The notes beneath the pieces are model-generated. The model was not told the origin of the DNA and did not search any database. It worked only from the letters and a program-made list of their open reading frames with translations. A DNA stretch of 64,000 nt from contig NC_018334.1 of assembly GCF_000234665.1 (NCBI RefSeq), forward strand, positions 1,302,001-1,366,000, read 5' to 3'. Source of the DNA: Leishmania mexicana MHOM/GT/2001/U1103. Taxonomy: Eukaryota; Euglenozoa; Kinetoplastea; Trypanosomatida; Trypanosomatidae. Made by a program: the position numbers and the translations under genes. The stretch's first letter is position 1; every line of letters starts with the position of its first letter. Shown here piece by piece: positions 50,711 to 60,954 of the stretch.

Positions 50711-53700
50711 CTATTCAGCCGAGCTATGCGCACAGGCCGAGGAGTCCAAGGCTGCCCTCGCGGCCTTGGCGATTGCCGGGTCCTCGAAGAGTTTCGCCAG
50801 CGCGCGCTCCATCGAGCTTTCCTCACCGCCGTGCTGGGAGAGCAGGTGCTGCAGCCCCTTCGCCCACTCGTTGCTGTTCAGAGTCGCGTGGCCGTTGCTC
50901 TCCACGATCCAGGTGCCATCGAGACCCTGCAGCCACCTCAGTTGATCCTGGTCGGCCGTGCCCCACGCTGGCCCGTTGGGGTGCGCCGCCGAGTAGCGCT
51001 CCTCGACCTTGCGGAAGCCTCCTGCAAGGGAGCTGACAACGCCGCCCTCGAGCATGTCGTTCGCCACCTCCAGCTCCTTCAGCTTGCGCTGCAGCTTGTG
51101 GTAGAAGTGGCGGCGGCTGTCCTTCCACGGGACGACGTCGCGCACCACACCGGTCGCCTTCATCCGCACGTACGTGTCATGCAGGTCGGCGAAGCGCACC
51201 GCGACGTCGCGGTAATGCGGCAGCAGTTCTTTCTCGGCCTCACGGGCCGCCTTCGCCTCCATCGCTGCGAGGTCCGGCCGACTGCGCCGAATCAGCGCCA
51301 GCACGTCGTCGTCGCGGAACTTGATCTCCGCCACACCAGAGGGCTCAAGGATGCCACCGCGCGAGGACGGGTCGCAGTACATCTCGACGACGCCGTTGTG
51401 GTTGATCGTCGGGTCCACAACCACCCAGGCCCCACCGCGCAGCTCGCCCCCTGGCGGGATGTAGATGAACACCGGCGCGGTGTAGACGCGGAGGTTGTCG
51501 ACGATGGAGGCGCCAAACTTCAGCACCTCGTCAAACATGTCGCGCATGCCGCCCGAGAAGCCGCGCCAGTTCGCCAGGATGAAGCACGGCAGCCGCTCGT
51601 GATGGAAGTCCTCGAGAGCGTCGGCCGTCTTGCGCGCCGAGTCGGGGAACCACACCTGGCCTGCCTGCGTAATAAAGGAAGACGTCGAGGTCGGGTCAGC
51701 CGGATCCGCCGGGTCGAACTTCTTTGTCAGGCGCGTCTCAACGAGGATAACGCCGCACGGGATGCCACCGAGCGTGGCGCGGCCGACCACTACCGTGCGT
51801 GCCCACCCCTCCAGTGTCTCCATCCACGAGCCGCGGTCGAACAGGCCCGTCTGAGTGAGCAGTCCCGTCACGAGGAAGCGTGGGTCGTACTGCGTGTTCG
51901 GCGTCGGGCAGAAGGTCACGTCGCGATCGATCGGGTCGACAGCGGCCCAGAGCAGGCGATGCGGCATGCAGCGTCGAGGGTGCAGGACAGCCGGCACGTA
52001 GTTGAGCCACCGCAGCAACACGCGGGCAGAGCCGTAGTCGTGGTGTGTGCACCAGTGCGTGACACCGTTCGGCACCATAACTTGCTTGCCGCCGAGCTGG
52101 CTGTTGCCCATGTACACGTCCTTGCCGAGCAGTCGGTTGAGGGCACCGGCGCCGGTCAGGATGAGAGGCGAGTCGTTCGTCTGGATGACGCGGCGGCCAA
52201 GACGGTTCAGGTAGGCGCCAATGCCGACACTGCGCCCCGAGACGAGGCTGATGGTCGGGATCTCGCTGTAGTTCTTCGACATCTCACCCGCCACGAGGCC
52301 TGACCCGCTCAGGTTTTCGACGCCGATGTACTCCGTCGGACCGCCCACAACGCCTTTTATCACGTACCGCGTCTCGCCTTTCACCTCAAGCGGTTCCGCC
52401 TCCATTCGAATCCCCTTCTTCTCCCTCAGCTCCTCGTAGTCGCTCTTGGTGAGGTACAGGTAGGCGATATCATTCTTCTCCGTGAGCTCGACGAGGAACC
52501 TCTTCTTGACCTCGGTGCTGAGGCCAAGACGTGCGCCGCTGTTGGTGCTGATGTACACAAACGGCAAGTGCTTCGCCCGGGCAAGCACTGAAGCGGCCTT
52601 GAAGACACAGTCCTCCGGGATGGCGAAGGATCCGGACTGAAAGGTGATGTCATTGGCGACGACCACGATGCGGCGCTTCCGCGCCGTCTGCAACTCCATA
52701 TCGAAGTAGTGCGGCGGTGCATACTCGATCATCCACACCACCATGCCACACGACTGCGCGAAGCCCCTTTTCGTCGACAGCGACTCACCGTCCTCACAAA
52801 GAAAAAGCTCCATGGCGCGCAGCGGGTTCTTTGGGATGGAGGCGTATGGCAGATCCAGCGCGCTGCGCAGCTTCATCCACTCCTTACGTAAGATAAGGTT
52901 CAGCACGGTGGGCCAGTCGTGCACGTACGTCGTGCCGGCGCGGCGTGCCTGCAGGCGCTTCACGTCACGCGTTTCAAGCTGTGGGTATGGTCCAAGAGTG
53001 GTGGCGAGGTGGCGTCCCTCCATCGGCTCCGACATAATATCGACGGAAATCTGCCGCTCTTTTTCGGACGGCAGCATTCCGCGCAGGTCCTCCAGCTTCG
53101 ACGCGGTGCGCATCAGCTGCGGCGTCCCCCGCGGCGTCGACAGCAAAGGGGATTTGGGATTCATCTCCACCAGGAGCTCGGCGTGGCAGCCCGTGGATGA
53201 GTATTCGACGTCCTCAGACGTCTCGGCACGGTGCAGCTGCAGCTTACCGTTCGACAGTGACTCGTAGTACACATGCACGAACACGCCGTAGCCAGACGGG
53301 CTGCTCGCGATGACGCGCATTGGAATGAGACCCGACGGCACCATCACGTGAAAGGACACTTCCACATCCCGCACGCCCAACTCCGTCAGCTTCTCCTGGT
53401 AGGAGCTGGCCGCCGCCACCAGCAGGGGCTGCAACGAGCGGATGTCGAACGTGAGCTCAATCATCTTTACAAACACGTGGTTGCTGTCCGGAAACTTCAC
53501 CGTCGAGTCGTCGCGGGCTACCTGCAGCGCCGCCAGGCACTTGGCCAGCATGTGGCCCACATCCACGTCCGTCACCACCGTCCAGGGAGCCATGCCCATG
53601 TCGTGAGGCGTCACCGCCACGCGCGCGAATATGCGGTGCTCCAGCGCGGACGCGCCAGCCTTCTTGGGGGCCGCCTTGAAGATGTGCACGTCCTTGTAGG

Positions 53701-56700
53701 GTGTCGGGTGCATGCTCACCTCGTAGTTCGACAGCCGGTCGAGCTCCAGCCGACGCGCCGACTGTGGTAGCACGTTGCGCAGCAGTGTGTCCTCCTGGAA
53801 GCCCGTCTCCGCCCGAAACGTGAAGAAGTGCGGCCCCTCCGGCATCCCGTGCGCCATGAAGTACACTGTCTCGAGCTTCTTGAAGTTCTCGAAGACGACG
53901 GCGTTCTCCTCCATGAGCAGGCGGCACATGCGCGCCACGCCTGACTGCGTCGACTCGCGGGAGACGGAGAAGAAGATGGTTGCGAGGACAATGTCGTCGC
54001 TGTACTGTGACATAACATCGCGGAACGACGAGGCAAGCGTCGACTGGAGCAGCTTCTCATCAGGCAGCATGACGCAGATGCCCCGCCCACCAATTATTCT
54101 CCGCGACCCCACCGCCAGCTCGTCGCTCATGTGCAGCACGGCCGCATCTTCGATGGGATCAAAGCTGTAGCTGGCGTACCAGTTGGAGTCCTGCTTCAAA
54201 ATGTCCAGGTCCTTGATCTCGCTCTCGCCAAAGTACTCACGGCGAATGAACAGCTCGAGGCAGATGTGCACTAAGTGCTCCATCTGACGGTCGAACATGA
54301 TGGAGCAGAGGAGGTCGTAGCCGAAACCGCTGGCGATGAGGCTCCGCAGGCTGCCCTCCTCCAGGGCCTCCGCGAACTCCGCCTTGCGCTCCGTGAAGGA
54401 CGGCAAGGAGCACATGCGGAGCAGGTAGCGCGCCTGCAGCAGCAGCGAGCCATACGCGAAGGACTTGAGGGTGACCAGCTTCGACAGCGTCGCCTTGAGA
54501 GACTTGAGAAGCAGTGCGTTGCTCTCGAGGTATTTTAGCACGCTGCGCATTACGTAGTGGTGGCATTCCTGGTTGTGCGCAAAGTCTATCTGAAAGACAG
54601 CCTCCTTGTCGTCGAGGGTGTTGCGCAGCCCCTCGATCGCCTCTTGACGACTGTGCCCGTCAAAAGATTGCTCCACGGTGACGTAGCGGTCCACAATGGC
54701 GTCCATGATGGCACGGTACTTCTCGCTCGGCGTCTGCGGGTGCCCCTCCGTCTCGCACATCTCGTCCGGAATGAAGGGCAGGTGGACCGCCTTGAGCGTG
54801 ACCGACGAGAGACCCAGCGAGGCGAGATCGGCGAACGCCCTGCGTACCCGCTCCTCGATCGGAATCTCCTTGAAGTGAAAGCCGTTGACGAGCAACCACA
54901 GCGACTCCGCGGCGCGGCGCGCGCGCGTAACGCCGTCTGGCCGCTCGTACTGACGGGCGACAAGCAGCTCCGTCGGCCACGGGTCTTTGATCTCCTTCGG
55001 TCGCGCAACCTTGCTCGGGTCGTCCGGGGTGATCTCGCTCAGCAGCGAGCCCATCGCGATGGTCGTGCCGGGCACGGCGCGGTGATGCAACGTACCAGTA
55101 GTCCTGGCCCGCAGCGGCAGAATCATCTTCATCACCTCCAACTCGGCAAACGTGTCGCCTTCGTTGACGTGACCGTCATCATCGACGACGTAGCGTACGA
55201 GGCGGCCGGGGACGCTGGCCATAATTTTCGTCGGGTCCACGTCGCCGGAGAAGTTCGTCACTTTGCCGCCGATAGTGATGCGCAGGCTGTTCGGCTCCTC
55301 GGCGACGTAGGCGACCAGTGTCTTGTCGCCGATGGTCAGTTGCAGGGCACCCGACTTGAGGATGCGGTAGGGCACCAGCACGATACTGCCGTTCAAGGAG
55401 ATGGCGTACTCGTTAAGGCTCACCATACCGGTGCTCAGCGTGTACTTCTCCGAGCGGCTCACGTAGGACTCGGTGTAAAAGTTGGAGAGGTACTCCGTGG
55501 ACGGCACGTGGCCGGCGGCGAGGAAGGTGATGTACTTGTCTTTGTGTTCTTGCATCCAGCGCATGTTGCGGTAGATGCTGGCGGCGATCAGCGCGGAGTG
55601 GATGCTGCGCTGGTGCGCCGGCGCTTCGGCCGCTTTCTTTGCGATCATGCCGTCCAGCCAAGCCGTGCTCACATTGCAGTCGCGGAAGGCCGGCGTCTCT
55701 AACAGCTCCATGGCGTACGACGTCGACGTGCGGATTTCGCCGCGGACGACAAGGTTGCGGAGCGCCAGCACCATCCCGCGGCGCGCATCCTCGCGGGTCT
55801 CGCCGGAGGAAAAGATGTGGCCAAACTGCGAGTCGGCGAACTGGTGAATCTCGCCGCCGGAGCCGACGGAGAAGTAGCCCCAGCACTCCTTGCTGTTCCT
55901 GAAGGCGATCTCCTCCACCTTGCCGGAGGTCGGCCGGAAGCCCTCGTCCGTGTCCTCGGCCGTCACGCGCACAGCGATCGTATGGCACTTCGGCGGTACG
56001 CTCTGGCGGGCTGAGAAGTCGATCGGAGGGGTGCCATACGGCTCCTCGCCGTAGAAGACGCGCACCTCCGGAATGCGGTCGAGCGGGATGCCCATGCCGA
56101 CGCAGAACAGGGCAGCCGGCAGATTCACGCCGGTGATCATCTCCGAGACGGGGTGTTCGACCTGGATGCGCGGGTTCAGCTCCAAAAAGTAAAACTTGTG
56201 CGTCTCCTTGTCGTACATGTACTCCACCGTGCCGAGACCGCAGTATTTCACCGCGCGGGCCAGCTGAATGGCCGCGCTCTCCATTGCCGTGATGATGGCT
56301 GGATCGACCTCAAAGGCGGGACCCTCCTCAATAATCTTTTGGTGGCGCCTCTGCACGCTGCAGTCACGCGTGCGCACGGCGATGCAGTTGCCGTAGCCAT
56401 CGGCGAGCAGTTGCACCTCCAGGTGACGCACATTCTCCAACATGCGCATCACAAAGATGTGGCAGTCTTTCACCTCCTCGGACACCGCAAAGAACGAGCT
56501 CTTGACGTCCTTCAGACACTTGCAGCTGCGGATACCCTTGCCACCGCCGCCTTCAGAAGCCTTGATCATCACGGGGAAGCCGATGCGGCGGCACACCTCC
56601 TCGCACTCTTCCGGCGAGTTCACGTACGCCTTCTCGTACTCCGCGGCGTCTACAGAGAATGTCTTTGGGGGGAGGCGAATACTGTCGCCGCTCCACGGAA

Positions 56701-57253
56701 CCGTCGGTACGCCGTTGGACTGCGCCACAATCGTTGAGGCGATCTTGTCTCCCAACGCAAACATGGCATCCTCAGACGGGCCTAGAAAGGTGACGCGTTT
56801 TGACTTTATGCACTCGCGCGGCAGCGCCGGGTTTTCGGAGGCGTGGCCCCAGCCGGGGTAGATGGCGTCACACATGTTCTGCAGCGCTGTCTGCATAATA
56901 ACATCCACGTTTGCGTAGTTGTTGCTGTTCCTGCCGCCCGGAACAGGAATATGCTTGTCCGCGAGCGAGATGAATTCCGCGTTCGCCGTCAGGTCCTCTG
57001 GGGTGGCCATCACCACGAACTGCACCGCCTCGGAGTCGCCCGTGTGCTCGTACATCCACGATCGAATCGAGTCCATCCCCTTCACCGCGGCGAGTCCGTT
57101 GTTGGCAATAAGAAGGCGCTTGATCGGCATTATAGCCCCGAGCGAGCTACACAGCTGCTCCATGGAGTCGTACCTGAAACCCGCCGGGGACTTCTTTTCC
57201 TGCAGTGCCGCCATCTTTGCGGGCGGCAACGCGTTGGAGATATCTGCGCTCAT
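50711..57253 (-). CDS. ACC: Acetyl-CoA carboxylase, multidomain eukaryotic type
   Basis: This 2180-residue enzyme makes malonyl-CoA for fatty-acid synthesis and elongation. Order: biotin carboxylase from about residue 43 (PIKRLLIANNGLAAVKG, ATP-grasp glycine-rich loop MIKASEGGGGKGIR, ELNPRIQVEHPVSE); biotin carboxyl carrier with the biotinylated Lys709 in EVMKM; a long central region (about 760-1450); and the carboxyltransferase domain in the last third (SGARLGL, then GAYLNRLGRRVIQ and LANWRGFSGGMRDMFDEV). The length is close to the single-chain ACC reported for trypanosomes. No transit peptide or membrane segment is visible at the N-terminus, so it is likely cytosolic. The start is the Met before SADISNALPP; 126 further upstream frame residues are UTR translation. 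Confidence 0.97.
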   Translation of the reverse strand: MSADISNALPPAKMAALQEKKSPAGFRYDSMEQLCSSLGAIMPIKRLLIANNGLAAVKGMDSIRSWMYEHTGDSEAVQFVVMATPEDLTANAEFISLADKHIPVPGGRNSNNYANVDVIMQTALQNMCDAIYPGWGHASENPALPRECIKSKRVTFLGPSEDAMFALGDKIASTIVAQSNGVPTVPWSGDSIRLPPKTFSVDAAEYEKAYVNSPEECEEVCRRIGFPVMIKASEGGGGKGIRSCKCLKDVKSSFFAVSEEVKDCHIFVMRMLENVRHLEVQLLADGYGNCIAVRTRDCSVQRRHQKIIEEGPAFEVDPAIITAMESAAIQLARAVKYCGLGTVEYMYDKETHKFYFLELNPRIQVEHPVSEMITGVNLPAALFCVGMGIPLDRIPEVRVFYGEEPYGTPPIDFSARQSVPPKCHTIAVRVTAEDTDEGFRPTSGKVEEIAFRNSKECWGYFSVGSGGEIHQFADSQFGHIFSSGETREDARRGMVLALRNLVVRGEIRTSTSYAMELLETPAFRDCNVSTAWLDGMIAKKAAEAPAHQRSIHSALIAASIYRNMRWMQEHKDKYITFLAAGHVPSTEYLSNFYTESYVSRSEKYTLSTGMVSLNEYAISLNGSIVLVPYRILKSGALQLTIGDKTLVAYVAEEPNSLRITIGGKVTNFSGDVDPTKIMASVPGRLVRYVVDDDGHVNEGDTFAELEVMKMILPLRARTTGTLHHRAVPGTTIAMGSLLSEITPDDPSKVARPKEIKDPWPTELLVARQYERPDGVTRARRAAESLWLLVNGFHFKEIPIEERVRRAFADLASLGLSSVTLKAVHLPFIPDEMCETEGHPQTPSEKYRAIMDAIVDRYVTVEQSFDGHSRQEAIEGLRNTLDDKEAVFQIDFAHNQECHHYVMRSVLKYLESNALLLKSLKATLSKLVTLKSFAYGSLLLQARYLLRMCSLPSFTERKAEFAEALEEGSLRSLIASGFGYDLLCSIMFDRQMEHLVHICLELFIRREYFGESEIKDLDILKQDSNWYASYSFDPIEDAAVLHMSDELAVGSRRIIGGRGICVMLPDEKLLQSTLASSFRDVMSQYSDDIVLATIFFSVSRESTQSGVARMCRLLMEENAVVFENFKKLETVYFMAHGMPEGPHFFTFRAETGFQEDTLLRNVLPQSARRLELDRLSNYEVSMHPTPYKDVHIFKAAPKKAGASALEHRIFARVAVTPHDMGMAPWTVVTDVDVGHMLAKCLAALQVARDDSTVKFPDSNHVFVKMIELTFDIRSLQPLLVAAASSYQEKLTELGVRDVEVSFHVMVPSGLIPMRVIASSPSGYGVFVHVYYESLSNGKLQLHRAETSEDVEYSSTGCHAELLVEMNPKSPLLSTPRGTPQLMRTASKLEDLRGMLPSEKERQISVDIMSEPMEGRHLATTLGPYPQLETRDVKRLQARRAGTTYVHDWPTVLNLILRKEWMKLRSALDLPYASIPKNPLRAMELFLCEDGESLSTKRGFAQSCGMVVWMIEYAPPHYFDMELQTARKRRIVVVANDITFQSGSFAIPEDCVFKAASVLARAKHLPFVYISTNSGARLGLSTEVKKRFLVELTEKNDIAYLYLTKSDYEELREKKGIRMEAEPLEVKGETRYVIKGVVGGPTEYIGVENLSGSGLVAGEMSKNYSEIPTISLVSGRSVGIGAYLNRLGRRVIQTNDSPLILTGAGALNRLLGKDVYMGNSQLGGKQVMVPNGVTHWCTHHDYGSARVLLRWLNYVPAVLHPRRCMPHRLLWAAVDPIDRDVTFCPTPNTQYDPRFLVTGLLTQTGLFDRGSWMETLEGWARTVVVGRATLGGIPCGVILVETRLTKKFDPADPADPTSTSSFITQAGQVWFPDSARKTADALEDFHHERLPCFILANWRGFSGGMRDMFDEVLKFGASIVDNLRVYTAPVFIYIPPGGELRGGAWVVVDPTINHNGVVEMYCDPSSRGGILEPSGVAEIKFRDDDVLALIRRSRPDLAAMEAKAAREAEKELLPHYRDVAVRFADLHDTYVRMKATGVVRDVVPWKDSRRHFYHKLQRKLKELEVANDMLEGGVVSSLAGGFRKVEERYSAAHPNGPAWGTADQDQLRWLQGLDGTWIVESNGHATLNSNEWAKGLQHLLSQHGGEESSMERALAKLFEDPAIAKAARAALDSSACAHSSAE

Positions 57254-57990
57254 GGCACGATACACGCGTTTTTTCGCCGTAATGCGGCTAAGTGTGTGTG
57301 TCTGTCGATGCACAGGGAGGGGTTGGCAGTGTGGGAAGCGAGCGTGCGAGGCACAACAGAAAAGCGCAACGCGTTGCGTTATCTCCGCTCCACAGCAATG
57401 ACGTGTGGCGTGGGCGAGAGAAGCTGATGGAGCGCAGAAGGCTGAAGCGAGAGAGAAATGAGAGAGGGGGCGAGACAATTCTCGAGGGTCCGGCTCGACT
57501 TGCATACTGTCGAGGAGCGCCACGGGGGCCGCCTCTCCTCCCCTCCCCATCCCGCTCAGCGCCACGGCACCAACGGTGGAAACGCGGTGAGAGGGGAGGG
57601 GAGATGGAGAAGAGGTCTGCCCTCGACGCATGGGCGTGCATCACAGCATCGATCCTGTTCTTACATGGACAAGCAAACACACATCGACAATGGTGAAGGG
57701 GGACACTCGTGCGAGATCCGAGGCTGAAGCTGGCGGTATCCCCCTGGAGTGTCGGTCTCCCTACCCACTCGTGCTTGCTCCTTTTCCCTCTGCCTCTGGG
57801 CACGCACACACACACACAGTCCAACAACACCGCGCACGCCCGCGCGAGAGCGACTCCGCGCGCTCTCTTACCCGCAAACACAGTCGCCTACTCAAGAGGC
57901 ACGGAGGCCCCTCAGTGTGGCGCACAGACAGGCCGCTGCCGCGCGCTCACTAAGAAACGCACACGCGTGCGGGCAGGTCCCGTGAACATC
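57254..57990. other. Intergenic region between the PP4R3 and acetyl-CoA carboxylase genes
   Basis: About 740 bases with the carboxylase 5' UTR and the PP4R3 3' UTR. No gene is seen. Confidence 0.7.
57442..57470 (-). promoter_or_regulatory. Candidate trans-splice acceptor of acetyl-CoA carboxylase
   Basis: On the minus strand a long CT-rich tract (57470-57444) ends in CTTCAG, with the AG at 57443-57442. The 5' UTR would be about 188 bases, and the longer upstream frame would be excluded from the mRNA's coding part. Inferred from sequence only. Confidence 0.45.
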
Positions 57991-60954
57991 TCAAGCTGCG
58001 GACTCCTCTGCACGCACCCGCTTCGCCTCCGCCTCTTCTTCATCGTCGTTCAGCTTGTCGGAGTCGGCGCGGCTGCGCTTGATGCTCACCCGCCTCGGCA
58101 GGCGGTTCTCCTCATCCTCCAGTAACGAGCCCCGGCCACTGGGCGGATCCAGGCATTCCAAGGCGGCCACCGCAGACGATGCGATAGACGTTGAGGCGGA
58201 AAGGGACGAGACACCAGCGGTGCCGCCGCTGCGCTGGTCGGCCGCACTTGACGTGGAAGCCGCGCCGGGCGGGGAGTCGGCTGCGCTCGGCGATGACGCA
58301 GACGGCTGCGCTGATGGTGGTATGGGGTTTCCCATCTCCTCATTGTCTGAGTCGTCGTCGATGCTGCTGAGGGACGCGAGCGGATCACCGTCGTTCTCTC
58401 CGTCCTCGTCGCTGGTGACGGCGGTAGAGTGGACCAGGCCGTGCAGACGTGCCTCAGAGCCGCCGTCCACAATCGGCGTGCCGAGCGGCGACTCGAGACC
58501 AAAGTCGATCGCGGCGGCGTCGAAGTCAGCGAAGCCCGACATGGCAGAGCGTTCCACCGAGCTGGCGAGGCTGGAGGTCTCCGCTTCGGCCAGCTGGGCC
58601 TGCTCTGGGGTTTCCTCCAGTGCCTTCTGCAGGCGCTCGTATAGCACTGGGACCTTCTTTGCCAAACGCTCGCCGAACTGCGAGAGTATGACGGTGGCCA
58701 CTGCCTCAAACGGCCGCGCCGTCGGCGCTGATGCCGGGGACGTCTTCTCCGTCTTGCTGATCGAGTCGTCGCCGCGGAGGATGGTGACAAACGGGCTCGG
58801 ACCCAAGGAGCTGCCGCTGCTCATGGAGGAAGTGCCTTGGAGCTTCTCGCGGTGGACACCCTCGCAGACAGCGGCGACCAGGTGCGCCAGCGATGAGCTC
58901 AGCACATTGCCGCGGTGACTACACTGGAGGTAGAGCAACAGCGCCGTATGCAGCAGACTCGGTGCCGGATCACCGGTGGCAAGAGTCACGAGGCGCGCGT
59001 CGCGACGGTCTAGCACGGTGGCCAGGAAAGACGTGACAGAAGACTGCAGGTTTGCCATCCGCCGCTGCGGTGAGACGAGCGTCGTGGCCAGCGCCGGCAT
59101 CAGCTTTGACAGCGTGAGCACCTCGAGCAAGCTATCGCACCGCGATGCATCCACCTTCGAGATGACGACCGCGACAACACGGAGGCCGTACACAATTTGT
59201 CGCTCTTGCACCAACGAAAGTTGAAGGGCACTGCCCGTGAGCGGGAGGCAAGCACCGTTGACGCCACCACCGAGCGGGGGCGCCGGCACCGTCACTCGCG
59301 CTGCCTGGTCCAGCATCTGTACGAGGTGCGCAGCAAGGTAAAACAACGGTGGGCGGTCCACATTGTTGCCTTCGATCCAGAAGCGCAGCACCTCGTGCCG
59401 GCGCGCCTCCAGCTGCGCATTGTCGCCGAACATGGCGAGCGTCAGGGGGACGCCCACACCGCAGCACTGCACGGCCTCAACGACGGACTGCGCCTCGGCA
59501 CCCGAGCGAACTACCGTGATCGCGCGCAGCAGCAGCTGCAATAGGCACCGATCCGGGACGGCATGCGCCTCGGCCACTAGATCCTCTACACACTCTGGAA
59601 AGTGCGAGGTGCAGCTGTAGAGGGTGTCGCACACGAGCTGCACCGCGCGCGGCGGCTCCACCGCCCACTGCTGCGCTGGAGGGTGCGCCAGCGTGCTGTC
59701 GTAGTAACGCAGTGCGCACTCCAGCACCGCCGTCAGAAACGGCAGAACTCCGACTCGCACGAGCGAGGAGAAGATCTCGGCGCGCATGTCAATGCCGATC
59801 ATCGCGTTCTTAACCGTCTTGGCCATGTCGCCGACGAAGGCCGCCAACTCAAACAGGTGCACCACCTTGCTGGGTTCGATAGATGCTGGGTCCGCAGAAG
59901 GCGAGTCAAGCCGTACCGCTTCCACAGTCGTGCGAAAGGCGTTAGGCAGGATGGTGGGCGACGCGACGACGTCGGTCAGCAAGTTCATGGTGAAGCGCAG
60001 CGTGAAGGTGCTGAGGAGTGAGTAGGAGGCCGCATCGGCCGGCTCGAGGCTTAGCGGTATCAAGTCCCTCAAGTACCCACACGAGTACAAGACATGGATG
60101 CGCGGCAGCATCGACTCTGGCAGGTGGCACGGGTCGTGAAAGGTGGCCCGCCGCTCCTCGAAGCTCACAAAGCCGCTCGCCTTGTCACGTCGGCCAAGGC
60201 CGTACTGCACAATGTCGATGCAGTCATCGATGCGCTCATTCTCGACAAGCTGAGCGACGATCTTTCCCTCTGTGTTGTAGGGGGACTGAAAGAGCGTGAG
60301 GACGATACGTGCGATGAGCTCCATCGACACGGTGTCCTGCTTCTCCCTGCTGGCGTGGAAGAGCTGTGCCAGCTTCGTGAAGTATTGCGAGTCCTCGCGG
60401 ACATAGAGGCCAAAGCGCTTGTTCTGTGACTGCGCCGCGTCCAGAATGCCGGCGAGGTTGTGTGGGTGCACGAGGAACTTGTCCGCAAGCGCTGGCACCC
60501 GCTCATCCTGTAGGCGGCGCAGCCGCTCCGACTGCTGATACGACTTGATCTGGCGGTAGATGAACTCGCAGCCGTCCTTGTCATCGAAGCTGCAAGCGAT
60601 TTCGTTGCTGACCGCCTCGTCATACCACAGCAGAATGGTCTCGCCCTGAATAGTGTAGACGTCGTCCAGACTGACGTAGCTGGAGAGGAGGAGGTCGTTG
60701 GGGTTGTCCGTGGAGAAGATCTGCAGCCGCGCCGCGAGCTTCGTGCCCGTTTCCTCGTCCGTTGCCTTCCCTCGCTTGCCGCCTCCTCCGGCGGAAACCC
60801 CTGCTGCGTCGCTACCGCCGATGGAGCCATCCGCGGAACTTATCGGCAGCGGCTCCTTCACGATGGAGACGACACCAAACCCGATTTCTGTCCACTGGCC
60901 CGTCTCATGCGAGGCGAACAGCTTTGCCTTCGTGATCGGGTCTGCGCTTTCCAT
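57991..60954 (-). CDS. Protein phosphatase 4 regulatory subunit 3 (SMEK family)
   Basis: This 987-residue protein matches PP4R3/SMEK, the targeting subunit of PP4, which acts in DNA repair, chromosome biology and signalling. Residues about 15-165 form the family's PH/EVH1-like domain: GQWTEIGFGVVSIVKE, then LLLSSYVSLDDVYTIQGETILLWYDE. Residues about 170-400 form the conserved SMEK domain (HPHNLAGILDAAQ, FVSFEERRATFHDPC). The next part is an armadillo-type helical repeat region. The last 250 residues are low-complexity and acidic, ending in basic clusters (KRSRADSD, KRVR) that could serve as nuclear signals. The start is the Met before ESADPITK, preceded 17 bases upstream by a possible splice site. 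The 199 upstream frame residues are UTR translation. Confidence 0.92.
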   Translation of the reverse strand: MESADPITKAKLFASHETGQWTEIGFGVVSIVKEPLPISSADGSIGGSDAAGVSAGGGGKRGKATDEETGTKLAARLQIFSTDNPNDLLLSSYVSLDDVYTIQGETILLWYDEAVSNEIACSFDDKDGCEFIYRQIKSYQQSERLRRLQDERVPALADKFLVHPHNLAGILDAAQSQNKRFGLYVREDSQYFTKLAQLFHASREKQDTVSMELIARIVLTLFQSPYNTEGKIVAQLVENERIDDCIDIVQYGLGRRDKASGFVSFEERRATFHDPCHLPESMLPRIHVLYSCGYLRDLIPLSLEPADAASYSLLSTFTLRFTMNLLTDVVASPTILPNAFRTTVEAVRLDSPSADPASIEPSKVVHLFELAAFVGDMAKTVKNAMIGIDMRAEIFSSLVRVGVLPFLTAVLECALRYYDSTLAHPPAQQWAVEPPRAVQLVCDTLYSCTSHFPECVEDLVAEAHAVPDRCLLQLLLRAITVVRSGAEAQSVVEAVQCCGVGVPLTLAMFGDNAQLEARRHEVLRFWIEGNNVDRPPLFYLAAHLVQMLDQAARVTVPAPPLGGGVNGACLPLTGSALQLSLVQERQIVYGLRVVAVVISKVDASRCDSLLEVLTLSKLMPALATTLVSPQRRMANLQSSVTSFLATVLDRRDARLVTLATGDPAPSLLHTALLLYLQCSHRGNVLSSSLAHLVAAVCEGVHREKLQGTSSMSSGSSLGPSPFVTILRGDDSISKTEKTSPASAPTARPFEAVATVILSQFGERLAKKVPVLYERLQKALEETPEQAQLAEAETSSLASSVERSAMSGFADFDAAAIDFGLESPLGTPIVDGGSEARLHGLVHSTAVTSDEDGENDGDPLASLSSIDDDSDNEEMGNPIPPSAQPSASSPSAADSPPGAASTSSAADQRSGGTAGVSSLSASTSIASSAVAALECLDPPSGRGSLLEDEENRLPRRVSIKRSRADSDKLNDDEEEAEAKRVRAEESAA

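Noticed and set aside
57254..57631. N-terminal extension of acetyl-CoA carboxylase by 126 residues
   Set aside because: The extension is low-complexity and crosses a strong candidate splice acceptor at 57442. The conserved protein begins near the chosen Met.
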